This document shows positions 19,756 to 28,267 of a stretch of 64,000 nt of DNA, in pieces. The stretch is from Kangiellaceae bacterium (GTDB lineage: Bacteria; Pseudomonadota; Gammaproteobacteria; Enterobacterales; Kangiellaceae), in contig JAHRVB010000142.1 of the NCBI GenBank assembly GCA_019090895.1, positions 21,715-85,714 on the forward strand, given 5' to 3'. Both the position numbers and the translations under genes were made by a program. The notes under the pieces were generated by a model, which worked only from the letters and a program-made list of their open reading frames with translations, made no database searches and was not told the origin of the DNA. Every line of letters starts with the position of its first letter. Position 1 is the first letter of the stretch.

Positions 19756-20322
19756 ATGTCTCAGTCATTTCGATTAGTATTTATCGCAATCGCGACGTGT
19801 TTCTCTCTCATTTTATCGTCAGACCCCGAAACACACGAAGCCCAATTTCGAGCCATGAAAGGTCCCATTTTTAAAAACTATGGACCGGTATTTAAGATTG
19901 AAAACACAGATACTCCCTTAGTCCAAGACACCAAATATAAAGTATTTTTTGATGTTGCCGAAGCATCAAAAAAAACTACATCCCTCAACAGAAGAATAGA
20001 AAGTGTCGCTCGCTATATTAATATGCATGCGATGAACGGTGTAAAACTGGAGGACATGGATATTGCTGTTGTACTTCACGGAAGTGCGACTCGAGATGCG
20101 CTAAATTCCAAGGCATATGACAAACAGTATCTAAGCAGTAACCCTACTCTGGATCTCATTGAACAGCTTCATTCGAGAGGTGTTAAATTCTACCAATGCG
20201 GACAGAGTTTGTATTTTAAACAACATACTAAGTCTGACTTAGCACCGCAAGTTCAACTAGCGCTGTCTGCAATGACGGCTTCAACACAACTGCAATCGGA
20301 TGGATACACGCTCATTCCATAA
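19756..20322 (+). CDS. Exported DsrE-like protein
   Basis: A 188-residue protein with a hydrophobic N-terminal leader (about residues 5-21) and a DsrE/F-type fold: KYKVFFDVAEAS, VARYINMHAMNGVKLEDMDIAVVLHGSA, and LHSRGVKFYQCGQSLYF, in which the Cys of CGQS is the typical conserved position. DsrE proteins transfer sulfur or bind thiols, but exported relatives have no established substrate. An AGGAG lies 5 bases before the ATG. It is the last plus-strand gene before a convergent pair. The downstream gap is only 12 bases, so termination must use overlapping sequence. Confidence 0.8.
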   Translation: MSQSFRLVFIAIATCFSLILSSDPETHEAQFRAMKGPIFKNYGPVFKIENTDTPLVQDTKYKVFFDVAEASKKTTSLNRRIESVARYINMHAMNGVKLEDMDIAVVLHGSATRDALNSKAYDKQYLSSNPTLDLIEQLHSRGVKFYQCGQSLYFKQHTKSDLAPQVQLALSAMTASTQLQSDGYTLIP

Positions 20323-20334
20323 GCGAAATAATTA

Positions 20335-20694
20335 TTATTTTGATTGTGCTCCAAACAAACGACTTAATTCTCCTCTGAGTTGACCACGCAGCGCTAAATA
20401 GAACATCTTATAGTCTCCCATCAGAGACCATAATGGATACTTAAATGTCGCCGGTCTGTTTTTCTCAACAAAGAAATGACCGACCCAAGCTGGTCCGTAG
20501 CCCGCAACTAATACAAAAGGAAGCCAGCTCCATAGTTGTAAACCGACAAGATAAACTAATAACACTGCCGAACCAACGGTACCGATATAATGAAGGGCCC
20601 TGCAATTAATTAGCCGATGTTCATGCAGATAATATGGCCAAAATGCTTCAAACGATTGAAAACGGCCCGTTTCACTGTCCGGTTGATATTGCAT
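20335..20694 (-). CDS. DUF962/Mpo1-like membrane protein
   Basis: A 119-residue protein of the DUF962 family, which includes yeast Mpo1, an ER dioxygenase for 2-hydroxy fatty acids. The family features are visible: FEAFWPYYLHEHRLINCRALHYIG, two hydrophobic helices (VGSAVLLVYLVGL, WLPFVLVAGYGPAW) and the HFFVEKNRPATFKYPLWSL motif. ATG at 20694 is preferred over one at 20754 because a GGGAG sits 6 bases upstream and homology begins there. Bacterial function is unproven. Confidence 0.88.
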   Translation of the reverse strand: MQYQPDSETGRFQSFEAFWPYYLHEHRLINCRALHYIGTVGSAVLLVYLVGLQLWSWLPFVLVAGYGPAWVGHFFVEKNRPATFKYPLWSLMGDYKMFYLALRGQLRGELSRLFGAQSK

Positions 20695-20796
20695 AGTTGG
20701 CTCCCAGTTTATTCGCTTCAGTAAAGTATGATGCTTATATTTACAAGCTACCATACAAAATGTTGTTCAATTTTTCCAGTATTGTATTTCTCAGAC

Positions 20797-20826
20797 AAAA
20801 AAAAGCCTCCAATACAGGAGGCTTTT
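20797..20826 (-). terminator. Intrinsic terminator after FKBP gene
   Basis: On the minus strand a 10-bp stem (AAAAGCCTCC / GGAGGCTTTT) with a TGTATT loop is followed by a run of T. It sits 33 bases after the FKBP stop. Confidence 0.9.
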
Positions 20827-20858
20827 AATGGCCTATTTCAGGCTAAGTTCTATTCTTA

Positions 20859-21695
20859 TTATTTCTTAGCCGCCGCTTCTTTTACGGCTTCTTTCTTAGG
20901 GTTTATCTCTAATAATTCAATTTCAAATTGCAATACAGAATGCCCAGGTATTCCTGGCCGTCCATTTGGACCGTACGCTAATGCCCAAGGAATTACAAAG
21001 TGATATTTGCTTCCGATTGACATCAATTGCAGACCTTCAGTCCAGCCTTTAATTACACCGTTTAGTCCAAATTCGGAAGGTTCGTTTCGGTCAACGGAAC
21101 TATCAAATACTTTTCCGTCAATAAATGTGCCGTGGTAATGAACTTTTACCCTATCAGTCGCTTTTGGAGTGGCAGCACCTGATTCACCTTCTTTCATTAC
21201 TCGATATTGAATCCCTGTTTCAGTCGTTTTAACACCGTCTTTTTTAGCATTTTCTACTAAGAACGCATCGCCCGAGGCGATAATTATCTTAGCGTCTTCT
21301 TCCGCTTTGGCTTTGGCTACTGCTTGTGCTTGCTGATGAGCGGCTTGAATTGCCTGCTGAAATTTGACAAATTGTTGATTGATTTCCTGTTCGCTCATCT
21401 GTGAATTACTAAGCATCGCATCATTAAACCCGTCAGTGATTGCTTTTTTATTCACATTCGGAAGGTTATATTTTTCTAAGTCGTCGCGAATAAATTTGGC
21501 CATTTTAGCGCCGAGGGCGTAACTGACTTTATCTTCTTCTTTAATATCTGAAGTCACTACTTGCTCAGTAGCGTCTTTTTGTTCAGTGACCGTTGACGTC
21601 CCTTCATCTTCAACTTTAGTATCCGGTTGGCAAGCCGTTAGTAATGCTCCGGTTGCCAATGCCATTAGTAATTTCTTATAGTCCCAATTAATCAC
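20859..21695 (-). CDS. Mip/FkpA-type FKBP peptidyl-prolyl isomerase, lipoprotein
   Basis: A 278-residue periplasm-facing prolyl isomerase. It has a lipoprotein signal ending LLTAC (lipidated Cys), an FKBP_N dimerisation domain (about 55-150: EDKVSYALGAKMAKFIRDDLEKYN, then an Ala/Gln-rich helix) and an FKBP_C domain (about 170-265: DRVKVHYHGTFIDGKVFDSSVDRNEPSEFGLNGVIKGWTEGLQLM). The start is assigned to GTG at 21695, which has AGAGG 6 bases upstream. An ATG at 21752 would add an unlikely hydrophilic extension before the lipoprotein signal. Transcribed alone. Confidence 0.9.
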   Translation of the reverse strand: MINWDYKKLLMALATGALLTACQPDTKVEDEGTSTVTEQKDATEQVVTSDIKEEDKVSYALGAKMAKFIRDDLEKYNLPNVNKKAITDGFNDAMLSNSQMSEQEINQQFVKFQQAIQAAHQQAQAVAKAKAEEDAKIIIASGDAFLVENAKKDGVKTTETGIQYRVMKEGESGAATPKATDRVKVHYHGTFIDGKVFDSSVDRNEPSEFGLNGVIKGWTEGLQLMSIGSKYHFVIPWALAYGPNGRPGIPGHSVLQFEIELLEINPKKEAVKEAAAKK

Positions 21696-21851
21696 AATTT
21701 GCCTCTTATTGTTTATCGTTCCAAAATGACAACATTTAATCTGTTTTGCCAAGATTAAATGCCAAAAATAATCTGGCAGTCTATACTCTAAAGAACTAAA
21801 AAAACAGCGCTTATCCTACTATTTATTACTTATTTGCGACCCGATACTCGA

Positions 21852-22850
21852 ATGTTAATAAAAATCGTTTTTAAATCGACCCTTACACTGCTTCTAGCGC
21901 TCTTCTTCTTAGGTTGCAATCAGTATGAAGGCTCTGTCTCCGAAGCAAAACACACTGCTGTGGGTTCGCTCGATGCTGTCATATCGAAAGATGCTCAATT
22001 TGCGATAGTCTCTTCTGTCAACCATGGAGCTGGCTTTTGGGATCTAAAGAAGAATGTTCTGCTTTTTAATTGGAGCCACGGCGATGACCCAAATGGTCAC
22101 ATTACTGCTACAAACATATCTCCCGATTCCAGTAGAGCGATTACAGCTGATAATCGGAATTTTACCATTTGGAATACCACCAGTGGGAAAGCCTACGGTT
22201 ATTGGAAAGCGCCAGCAAAAATTAGAGCAGTCGCCATTTCGGACAAAGGGCGATACGTTTTGCTTGGTTTAGAAGACGGTCGAGCGATTCATATAGACAT
22301 GAACACAGGGCGCCGACTTGAATTCACGGGCCATCGTCAAGAAGCCGTTGCGAGTGTCGATTTGTCCGCAAATGGACTTTGGGCATTTACAGGGGGTGCC
22401 GATTACCGAGCCATATTATGGAATACAAAATCAGGTAAGCCAAAAAGGTTATTTGAACACAAAACCAGAGTGACTAAATTAAGATTGGGAGCAGAAGGAA
22501 GGCTCGCTTTTAGTGCCGGTACTAAAGGCAATGCGCATATTTGGGATCTCACTACAGGTGAAAAAAAATCTAGCCTTAAACTGCGCGAAAGAGAGTACGT
22601 CATAGTATCAGCGAGCTTCTCCCACACGGGTCAATTACTAGCAACAGGCGCTCCCGGTAAAGATATCAGTTTATGGGATATCAATTCCGGAGAACGGATC
22701 AAACGCTGGCACGCAAGGACTCGAGACCAGTGGAAACCCAGTGGAGCTATTATCTATGCGGTTGAATTCTCGCCGGACGATCGACATTTATATACAGAAA
22801 GTTCAGCAGGATTTGGTGAAAAATGGTCTATCAAATCAAAAAATCCTTAA
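21852..22850 (+). CDS. WD40-repeat lipoprotein
   Basis: A 332-residue predicted lipoprotein (MLIKIVFKSTLTLLLALFFLGC; Cys22) followed by about seven WD40 blades, with repeated endings such as LWNTKSGKP, IWDLTTGEKK, LWDINSGERI. WD40 propellers are protein-binding platforms, and no catalytic motif is seen. The start is uncertain: the frame is open to a TTG at 21834, and neither candidate has a clear ribosome-binding site. ATG at 21852 gives the best signal peptide. It lies upstream of an ECF sigma gene with a 151-base gap. Confidence 0.85.
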   Translation: MLIKIVFKSTLTLLLALFFLGCNQYEGSVSEAKHTAVGSLDAVISKDAQFAIVSSVNHGAGFWDLKKNVLLFNWSHGDDPNGHITATNISPDSSRAITADNRNFTIWNTTSGKAYGYWKAPAKIRAVAISDKGRYVLLGLEDGRAIHIDMNTGRRLEFTGHRQEAVASVDLSANGLWAFTGGADYRAILWNTKSGKPKRLFEHKTRVTKLRLGAEGRLAFSAGTKGNAHIWDLTTGEKKSSLKLREREYVIVSASFSHTGQLLATGAPGKDISLWDINSGERIKRWHARTRDQWKPSGAIIYAVEFSPDDRHLYTESSAGFGEKWSIKSKNP

Positions 22851-23001
22851 AGATTATTCACACTTAGTTACTAATTATTACTACCTATAGAGGCAATTGT
22901 GATAGTTCTGCGATAACTTATTATCAGTATATTTGCGATAATATTCGCTGTGTTACAATTCCGGTGCGGACCAAACGTACCTCAACTATATGGAGTATAG
23001 T

Positions 23002-23616
23002 ATGACTGATATCACTGCCCTTTCTGAAGAGCAGATACTAGAAAAGTTATTGGGTGGTAATGAAATCGTTTTTGAACAGGTTTTTAACAAGTACCATAGC
23101 TCGATGCAGTCTGTCGCTTACGCGATTGCAGGACCTATTATAGCGGATGAAGTCGTCCAAGAAGCTTGGGTCTCAGCTTTGAAAGCCTTACCTAAATTTG
23201 AAGGCCGCTCTTCGCTAAAAAGCTGGTTAATTAGAATAGTTGCTAACGAAGCCAAAACCAGGAGACGGAAAGAGAATCGCTCAGTATCACTGGAAGCAAT
23301 TCAAGACTCTTGGTCAACTGACCCGCGATTTTCAGAAAATTCTCAGTGGAAAAATCCCAGCTCCCAATGGCACGGTGATACCCCTGAAGAACTTTTATCC
23401 GCAGAAGAATTAAAAAACTGTATAGAAAAAAGTATGTTGAAATTACCCGAAAATCAGCTCGCCGCGTTAAGACTAAGGGATTCTGGTGGATTGTCTATGG
23501 ACGAATTATGTAACATCTTAGAAGTCAGTTCTTCTAATGTACGAGTTTTGCTCCATAGAGCAAGGGATAAAGTCTTAAAGGTCATCGACCATTTTCAAAT
23601 CACTGGAGAGTGCTGA
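23002..23616 (+). CDS. ECF-type RNA polymerase sigma factor
   Basis: A 204-residue group IV sigma factor. Region 2 (EQVFNKYHSSMQSVAYAIAGPIIADEVVQEAWVSALKALPKFEGRSSLKSWLIRIVANEAKTRRRKE) and region 4 (LPENQLAALRLRDSGGLSMDELCNILEVSSSNVRVLLHRARDKV) are both complete. ATG at 23002 is preferred, with GGAG 6 bases upstream, over the ATG at 22990 inside that site. The anti-sigma gene begins immediately after its stop. Target promoters are unknown. The 150-base upstream region contains two TGCGATA repeats (22909 and 22934) that could be part of autoregulation. Confidence 0.93.
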   Translation: MTDITALSEEQILEKLLGGNEIVFEQVFNKYHSSMQSVAYAIAGPIIADEVVQEAWVSALKALPKFEGRSSLKSWLIRIVANEAKTRRRKENRSVSLEAIQDSWSTDPRFSENSQWKNPSSQWHGDTPEELLSAEELKNCIEKSMLKLPENQLAALRLRDSGGLSMDELCNILEVSSSNVRVLLHRARDKVLKVIDHFQITGEC

Positions 23617-23871
23617 ATGCTGCCAAATTGTAAACAAATGGCTGAGCTTGCATCCAAAAACCTAGATACCCCGCTTACAGGCATGGCTTGGCTAAAAAGA
23701 AAGATTCACATGCTGATGTGTAAGCATTGTTCACGATATAGTGACCAAATCAAATTATCGAGTAAAACGGTGAGTACCTTAGACCTGGATTTACCAATCA
23801 ATGAAGACGTTAAAAAGAATGTCGAAAAAACCTACCAAGAATTGCATTGTCGTAAAGACGTTAGCCAGTAG
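23617..23871 (+). CDS. Zinc-finger anti-sigma factor
   Basis: An 84-residue soluble protein beginning one base after the sigma gene stop. The HxxxCxxC motif (HMLMCKHC, residues 31-38) plus Cys5 fits the ZAS/zf-HC2 zinc-binding anti-sigma fold. There is no membrane helix, so this is of the cytosolic redox/metal-sensing kind and not a transmembrane anti-sigma. It probably holds the adjacent sigma inactive until a thiol or zinc signal disrupts the site (inference from family). Confidence 0.85.
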   Translation: MLPNCKQMAELASKNLDTPLTGMAWLKRKIHMLMCKHCSRYSDQIKLSSKTVSTLDLDLPINEDVKKNVEKTYQELHCRKDVSQ

Positions 23872-23950
23872 ATTACAACTGATCAGCCGAGCCAATCGAT
23901 CATTTTAAATCTTTGCCGAACAATTAAGTACCGAATAAAAGAAATAAGGA

Positions 23951-24283
23951 TTAATTTTCGTTTTCCGTTACAAGCTCTTCAGAGAGCTCATAATCACCTT
24001 CAGCACTAATCAACTTATCATCTGTAAAGTAAAGATCCAGTCGCTTGGAACGATCAACGCCTCTTTTTTCGTTAGTATAACTGTATAAATATATCCAATG
24101 GTCATCAGAAAAGCTGTCGTCAACCACAGGTCCACCCAATACAAATAACACTTGATTTTTACTCAGTCCGGGCCGCAATTTATCGATTTCTTTTTGATCC
24201 AAGATATTGCCTTGCTGAATATCGAGCGTGTAAACACAGGAAGAAGTCAAAAGAATAAAAACTAAACAAACTAACCTAATCAT
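23951..24283 (-). CDS. bamE: Outer membrane assembly lipoprotein BamE
   Basis: A 110-residue lipoprotein (signal ending LLTSSC) of the SmpA/OmlA/BamE family, a subunit of the Bam complex that inserts beta-barrels in the outer membrane. The signature is present: QGNILDQKEIDKLRPGLSKNQVLFVLGGPVVDDSFSDDHWIYLYSYTN. It is divergent from fur with a 236-base gap, a conserved arrangement in gammaproteobacteria. Confidence 0.95.
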   Translation of the reverse strand: MIRLVCLVFILLTSSCVYTLDIQQGNILDQKEIDKLRPGLSKNQVLFVLGGPVVDDSFSDDHWIYLYSYTNEKRGVDRSKRLDLYFTDDKLISAEGDYELSEELVTENEN

Positions 24284-24519
24284 GCCAATACCTTGTAAAT
24301 AAATTTGTTTGAGGCATCTTCAATTCTAGAAGATATGCTCGTATGTAAATGTTGTAGACCAAAATTCAGTCCTAAGTAATCGAACGACGACTCTTTAATA
24401 GCGGCTATTCTATATGAAATCGTGTAAAACCGGGTAAAAAAAGTTTATAATGTCCTTCTATAGTCAACTTTATTCAAAATTAATTCAATAGAAAGCGAAA
24501 AATTGATCAGGAGCTATCA

Positions 24520-24924
24520 TTGAGCAATCAACAACTCAAAGCAGTCGGCCTAAAAGTAACCCTTCCACGGCTAAAAATTCTCAGTATATTAGAAAATGCT
24601 GAAGACCGGCATCTTAGTGCTGAAGACGTCTATAAGCTTCTTTTAGCTGCGGGGGAAGACGTTGGTCTGGCGACAGTGTATCGAGTACTAACTCAATTTG
24701 AATCAGCTGGATTAGTTTGTCGACATAATTTTGAAGAAGGTCATGCGGTTTTCGAACTAAGTAGCGAGCATCATCATGACCATATGGTCTGTGTGGATAC
24801 CAATGAAGTGATTGAGTTTGTAAACAAAGATATCGAATCGCTCCAGCATAAGATTGCCGAAGAACACGGTTTTGAATTGATTGATCATAACTTAGTGTTA
24901 TATGTTAGGAAGAAAAAAAGTTGA
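24520..24924 (+). CDS. fur: Ferric uptake regulator Fur
   Basis: Iron-responsive repressor, 134 residues. The protein is colinear with Pseudomonas Fur: LKAVGLKVTLPRLKILSIL, AEDVYKLLLAAGEDVGLATVYRVLTQFESAGLV, HHHDHMVCVDTNEVIEF, ending LVLYVRKKKS. As in Pseudomonas, the second Cys of the structural-zinc CxxC is Thr and the C-terminal Cys-rich tail is absent. The start is a TTG at 24520, supported by AGGAG 6 bases upstream and by homology (MSNQQLKAVGLKVT). A TATAAT at 24446-24451 is a plausible -10 element. The gene is followed by the pheA leader. Confidence 0.96.
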   Translation: MSNQQLKAVGLKVTLPRLKILSILENAEDRHLSAEDVYKLLLAAGEDVGLATVYRVLTQFESAGLVCRHNFEEGHAVFELSSEHHHDHMVCVDTNEVIEFVNKDIESLQHKIAEEHGFELIDHNLVLYVRKKKS

Positions 24925-24958
24925 CCCTCGCTGATCAAAAACGGTAAAGTTATTTGTA

Positions 24959-25024
24959 ATGAATCAGACAACAACAAATCATCGTTTTTTTATGCTGTTT
25001 ACCATGCCAAAATTGGAGAGGTAA
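24959..25024 (+). CDS. pheL: Putative pheA leader peptide
   Basis: A 21-codon frame, ATG to TAA, too short for standard gene calling. It reads MNQTTTNHRFFMLF then TMPKLER, with three Phe codons (two adjacent at 24986-24991, one at 24998-25000). It lies between fur and pheA and directly precedes an intrinsic terminator. This is the arrangement of E. coli pheL, where ribosome stalling at Phe codons prevents termination. The Phe content is lower than in E. coli and the ribosome-binding site is weak (GGTAAAG), so the call is inference from position and composition. Confidence 0.65.
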   Translation: MNQTTTNHRFFMLFTMPKLER

Positions 25025-25080
25025 TAGCTAACTGCGTAACAACAGTAACTAAAAACCTCCCACTTAGGGAGGTTTTTTTT
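25018..25080 (+). promoter_or_regulatory. Transcription attenuator upstream of pheA
   Basis: A perfect 11-bp terminator stem (AAAAACCTCCC at 25051-25061, loop ACTTA, GGGAGGTTTTT at 25067-25077) followed by more T lies 20 bases before the pheA ATG. The GAGGT at 25018-25022, overlapping the leader stop codon, can pair with ACCTC in the terminator's left arm. A ribosome at the leader stop would cover GAGGT and let the terminator form. One stalled on Phe codons would leave it free to act as antiterminator. The terminator is seen directly. The switching is inference. Confidence 0.7.
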
Positions 25081-25100
25081 TGATAACAAAGAAGGCAGCC

Positions 25101-27152
25101 ATGACTACCGAAAAACCTGCTCACTCCGATAACTCAGCAAATAGCCCGGACGACCTTTTAGGAATTCGGGAGGCAATAACAAAATTAGATGACACCTTGC
25201 TTTCCCTTTTAGCAAAGCGGAGAAACTACAGTCTTTCCGTTGCCAAGGCGAAACAGAACATGGAAAAGCCACTTAGAGATCAAGTGCGAGAAAAGGACTT
25301 GCTTGAATCATTGCTCATTAAAGCCAGCGTTCAGGGACTCGAATCAAACTTTGTAACTCGAGTGTTTACTAGCATCATAGAAGATTCAGTCAGACACCAA
25401 CAAAACTATTTACAATCACTTATTTCACCAGATCTGCACAGCCCACAAAAAAAATCTATCGCTGTACTCGGTGGTAAAGGGGCCTACTCCTATCTTGCGG
25501 CTAAAAAATTCTTCCGCCAAAGCGAAAACACTTATTCAGCCTGTTCTTCTTTTAATGAAATAATCGATAAAGTAGAGTCCGCTGAAGTCGAATATGGAGT
25601 GATGCCAATCGAAAATACCACTTCAGGGGGTATAACAGAAGTTTATGATCTGTTACTCAGCTCCAATTTGAGTGTAGTGGGCGAAGAAAAAATCACTATT
25701 GACCATTGTCTGGTTTCTAAAGCTAATGTCAAACTAAAAGGTATTCGAGAAATAGTTGCACATCCACAAGCGAGTCGACAATGTAGCGACAGCCTTGCAG
25801 GATTAACCCTTGCTAAAATAACCTTAGCTGAAAGCACTGCCCACGCATTGGAAATCGTCGCAAAAAACAGTCGTTCAAATATCGCAGCTATTTCGAATGA
25901 ACAAGCCGCTGAACTTTTTGGTTTAACCGTGCTTAAGAAAGATCTCGCGAATCAAAGAAAAAACTTAACTCGATTTTTGGTTCTCTCTCGTTCATCGATT
26001 TCAGTGTCATCTGCAGTACAAAGCAAGACGAGTATCGCACTCTGCACCGGACAAGAACCTGGGTCCCTGGCAGAAGTTCTAACGTTGTTTAAAGAAGCCA
26101 ACATTCCATTGAGTAAATTAGAGTCGCGGCCAATTCCAGAAAGACCATGGGAACAAATGTTTTATATTGATCTAGAAGGAAATATCGAGAATTCGGATGT
26201 AGCGGAAACACTTAAATCTTTGGCCAAGATGTGTCGGTTTTTACGTAATTTCGGGACTTATCCAACGGAAGATATTAGAGCAACGCAAGTGTCCCCAGGT
26301 AAACTCGCCAACGCTAAATTAACCCGAGACAAGCAAACAAAACAATCCAAATTGACCGTTGGTCGGGACTCTACTAATCCTTCTGGCCAAACTTCTTATC
26401 CTAGAAAGGAGCGAAGCGGTGTTGTAATAACTGATGGTGCAAAGGTAGGAGACGGTCATTTTTTAGTCATTGCAGAACTTGCAAAATTTGCTACTGAAGC
26501 TGAAATTATCTCCCAGAGCAAACAAGCAAGTGAATCTGGTGTCGTGGTATTGGGATGTAGTTTTTCCGAAAATCAAGATTTAACCGAAGATAGAAGTTTC
26601 TCCATAGAACAAGTTGCCCGTGCTGCTAGCACCAATAAATTATCGGTTGTTATTGAAGTCAATAACGTAGCCGAATTAGATTTGGTCGCCAATAATGGAG
26701 GAATTCCTAACATTGGCTGTGATAATTTACTCAATACAAACCTACTTAAATCTGTGGGTCAGTTAAATTGTCCGGTTGTTCTATCCTGCCACTCTAGCAT
26801 GACTATAGAGGATTATCTAAAAGCGGTTGAGCTTGTAATGTCTCAAGGTAACTTACAAGTAATACTCTGTATCCGCGAGCAGCAATCACCATTTAAAGAA
26901 ACAGAATTTACTATCGATCTAGCGCGAATCGTCTTGTTAAAACAGAAAAGTCACTTGCCGTTATTAGTCGATCTTACCCACACTTCAGAAAAAATCGAGT
27001 TAACCCTGCCTCTCGTTAAAGCGGCGAAAGCAGCAGGAGCAGATGGGACCTTTGTTGACTTCGAGAATATTAGTGCAGCTCCGAACAAACAATCCAATAA
27101 TACTCAAAATAGTACATTGTTAGCGGAATTAATGAGTGAGATATATGGTTAG
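25101..27152 (+). CDS. pheA: Chorismate mutase/prephenate dehydratase fused to decayed DAHP-synthase domain
   Basis: A 683-residue protein against about 390 for ordinary PheA. Order: AroQ-type chorismate mutase (about 15-100; catalytic pattern IREAI, KRR, KAK, RDQVREKD, HQQ kept), prephenate dehydratase (about 115-295; GKGAYSYLAA, PIENTTSGGITEVYDLL, NLTRFLVLS), ACT domain for Phe feedback (about 305-385; GSLAEVL, LESRPIPERPWEQMFYIDLEG), a polar linker (about 390-435), then residues about 440-683 colinear with type I-beta DAHP synthase (AKVGDGHFLVIAE, PNIGCDNLLNTNLLKSVG, GNLQVILCIRE, KSHLPLLVDLTH). In this last domain nearly every catalytic motif is lost. ATG at 25101 has AAGG 5 bases upstream. 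The in-frame TTG at 25080 lies inside the terminator T-run. Confidence 0.93.
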   Translation: MTTEKPAHSDNSANSPDDLLGIREAITKLDDTLLSLLAKRRNYSLSVAKAKQNMEKPLRDQVREKDLLESLLIKASVQGLESNFVTRVFTSIIEDSVRHQQNYLQSLISPDLHSPQKKSIAVLGGKGAYSYLAAKKFFRQSENTYSACSSFNEIIDKVESAEVEYGVMPIENTTSGGITEVYDLLLSSNLSVVGEEKITIDHCLVSKANVKLKGIREIVAHPQASRQCSDSLAGLTLAKITLAESTAHALEIVAKNSRSNIAAISNEQAAELFGLTVLKKDLANQRKNLTRFLVLSRSSISVSSAVQSKTSIALCTGQEPGSLAEVLTLFKEANIPLSKLESRPIPERPWEQMFYIDLEGNIENSDVAETLKSLAKMCRFLRNFGTYPTEDIRATQVSPGKLANAKLTRDKQTKQSKLTVGRDSTNPSGQTSYPRKERSGVVITDGAKVGDGHFLVIAELAKFATEAEIISQSKQASESGVVVLGCSFSENQDLTEDRSFSIEQVARAASTNKLSVVIEVNNVAELDLVANNGGIPNIGCDNLLNTNLLKSVGQLNCPVVLSCHSSMTIEDYLKAVELVMSQGNLQVILCIREQQSPFKETEFTIDLARIVLLKQKSHLPLLVDLTHTSEKIELTLPLVKAAKAAGADGTFVDFENISAAPNKQSNNTQNSTLLAELMSEIYG

Positions 27153-27225
27153 AGTTAGATTCAGGTTTTCGCATTGAACATGCGATTTTCGATGGTCTCG
27201 TTATCAGATTACTACCAACTGAGAT

Positions 27226-27522
27226 TTAACCTAGAATATGACTATTCTCTAGTACCACGACTCTTTCCTCAGTTTCAAGCAATGGCTTCATTTCTTCCAT
27301 CACTTCAAGTCGTTCTTTCGCTTCTGCCCAATTACTCCAGGACTCATAGTCTTCCCAGCTTGAAATTATAATTGCTAAGTTTGGATTAGTTTTCTCTTGC
27401 AGCAATTCGCCAGCAATAAATCCGTCGATAGTATTGGCTCGTTTACGTGCTCGTCGACTCAGTTCCAAGTAATCATCAATTCTACCTTGACGAATATTTC
27501 TTTCAATAATTACTCTTATCAT
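27226..27522 (-). CDS. Antibiotic biosynthesis monooxygenase-like protein
   Basis: A 98-residue ferredoxin-like-fold protein of the ABM superfamily: MIRVIIERNIRQGRIDDYLELSRRARKRANTIDGFIAGELL, then IIISSWEDYESWSNWAEAKERLEVMEEM. Such proteins range from small quinone monooxygenases to haem-degrading enzymes, and the substrate cannot be told here. ATG at 27522 has AAGG 7 bases upstream and is where homology begins. The open frame to 27573 adds a nonhomologous leader. Convergent with pheA. Confidence 0.82.
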   Translation of the reverse strand: MIRVIIERNIRQGRIDDYLELSRRARKRANTIDGFIAGELLQEKTNPNLAIIISSWEDYESWSNWAEAKERLEVMEEMKPLLETEERVVVLENSHILG

Positions 27523-27613
27523 ACTATTGCCTTCTGCAAAAAAAATTACTGCAATTCTAACAAACTGCCACACTTAGTTTCCGACCGAAATAAATTTCAA
27601 AGGCCCGAAAGTT

Positions 27614-28072
27614 TTAGTGTCTAGTTTTTAAGGTATCGATGAGATTATCTTCCAGATCAACTCGTTTCGCAATCGCTTCACCGAGCAAAGAAAGGTCTTC
27701 GTCGAACCTAGACATCATTTGGCCGTCATTGGCGATCATTTTAGAGTACTTTTCATTAAAATCAACGACTATATCTGTCGTTTTAGATATGTCAGGATAA
27801 AGTTCGTTAAGTAGCTGAATACTCGATGGACCATTTATTTCACAGTCATTTGCTATCTGCTGATAAACTTCGAAATGACCGGCAGAGACATAATCGATGA
27901 GAACATCACAGAAACCGTTAATTTGATCGCTTTCAGGTAATTTAGTTTGGTTACGAAAACCCGATAAACGACAGTACATTACTATCACTTGACTGCGCTC
28001 TGCCAACCAATTACTGACAGCCGTATTCTTATGCTCTACGTCTTTATTTTCGATTGATTGAGTACTTAGCAT
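27614..28072 (-). CDS. rsd: Rsd/AlgQ anti-sigma-70 factor
   Basis: A 152-residue regulator that binds the housekeeping sigma factor in stationary phase. It matches the Rsd/AlgQ family: NWLAERSQVIVMYCRLSG, INGFCDVLIDYVSAGHFEVYQQI, and the C-terminal LSLLGEAIAKRVDLEDNLIDTL. ATG at 28072 is preferred to the one at 28093, being close to a G-rich GGGGCGG site and to the family start. It stands alone between two unrelated genes. Confidence 0.92.
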   Translation of the reverse strand: MLSTQSIENKDVEHKNTAVSNWLAERSQVIVMYCRLSGFRNQTKLPESDQINGFCDVLIDYVSAGHFEVYQQIANDCEINGPSSIQLLNELYPDISKTTDIVVDFNEKYSKMIANDGQMMSRFDEDLSLLGEAIAKRVDLEDNLIDTLKTRH

Positions 28073-28267
28073 AGTTTGACCGCCCCACTGCATTTGTTTT
28101 ATTAGTTATTCATATTCATTTTTACCACATTATCTAATCAGAAAAAACACAAAACTCCATTTATTTGCATTGATTGCTTTTGGGAACAACAAAATGAACA
28201 TTAATGCTATTTTGGTATAGACTAAATAATAGCCAACATCATTGTTAACTTTGCAACCGGACATTGA

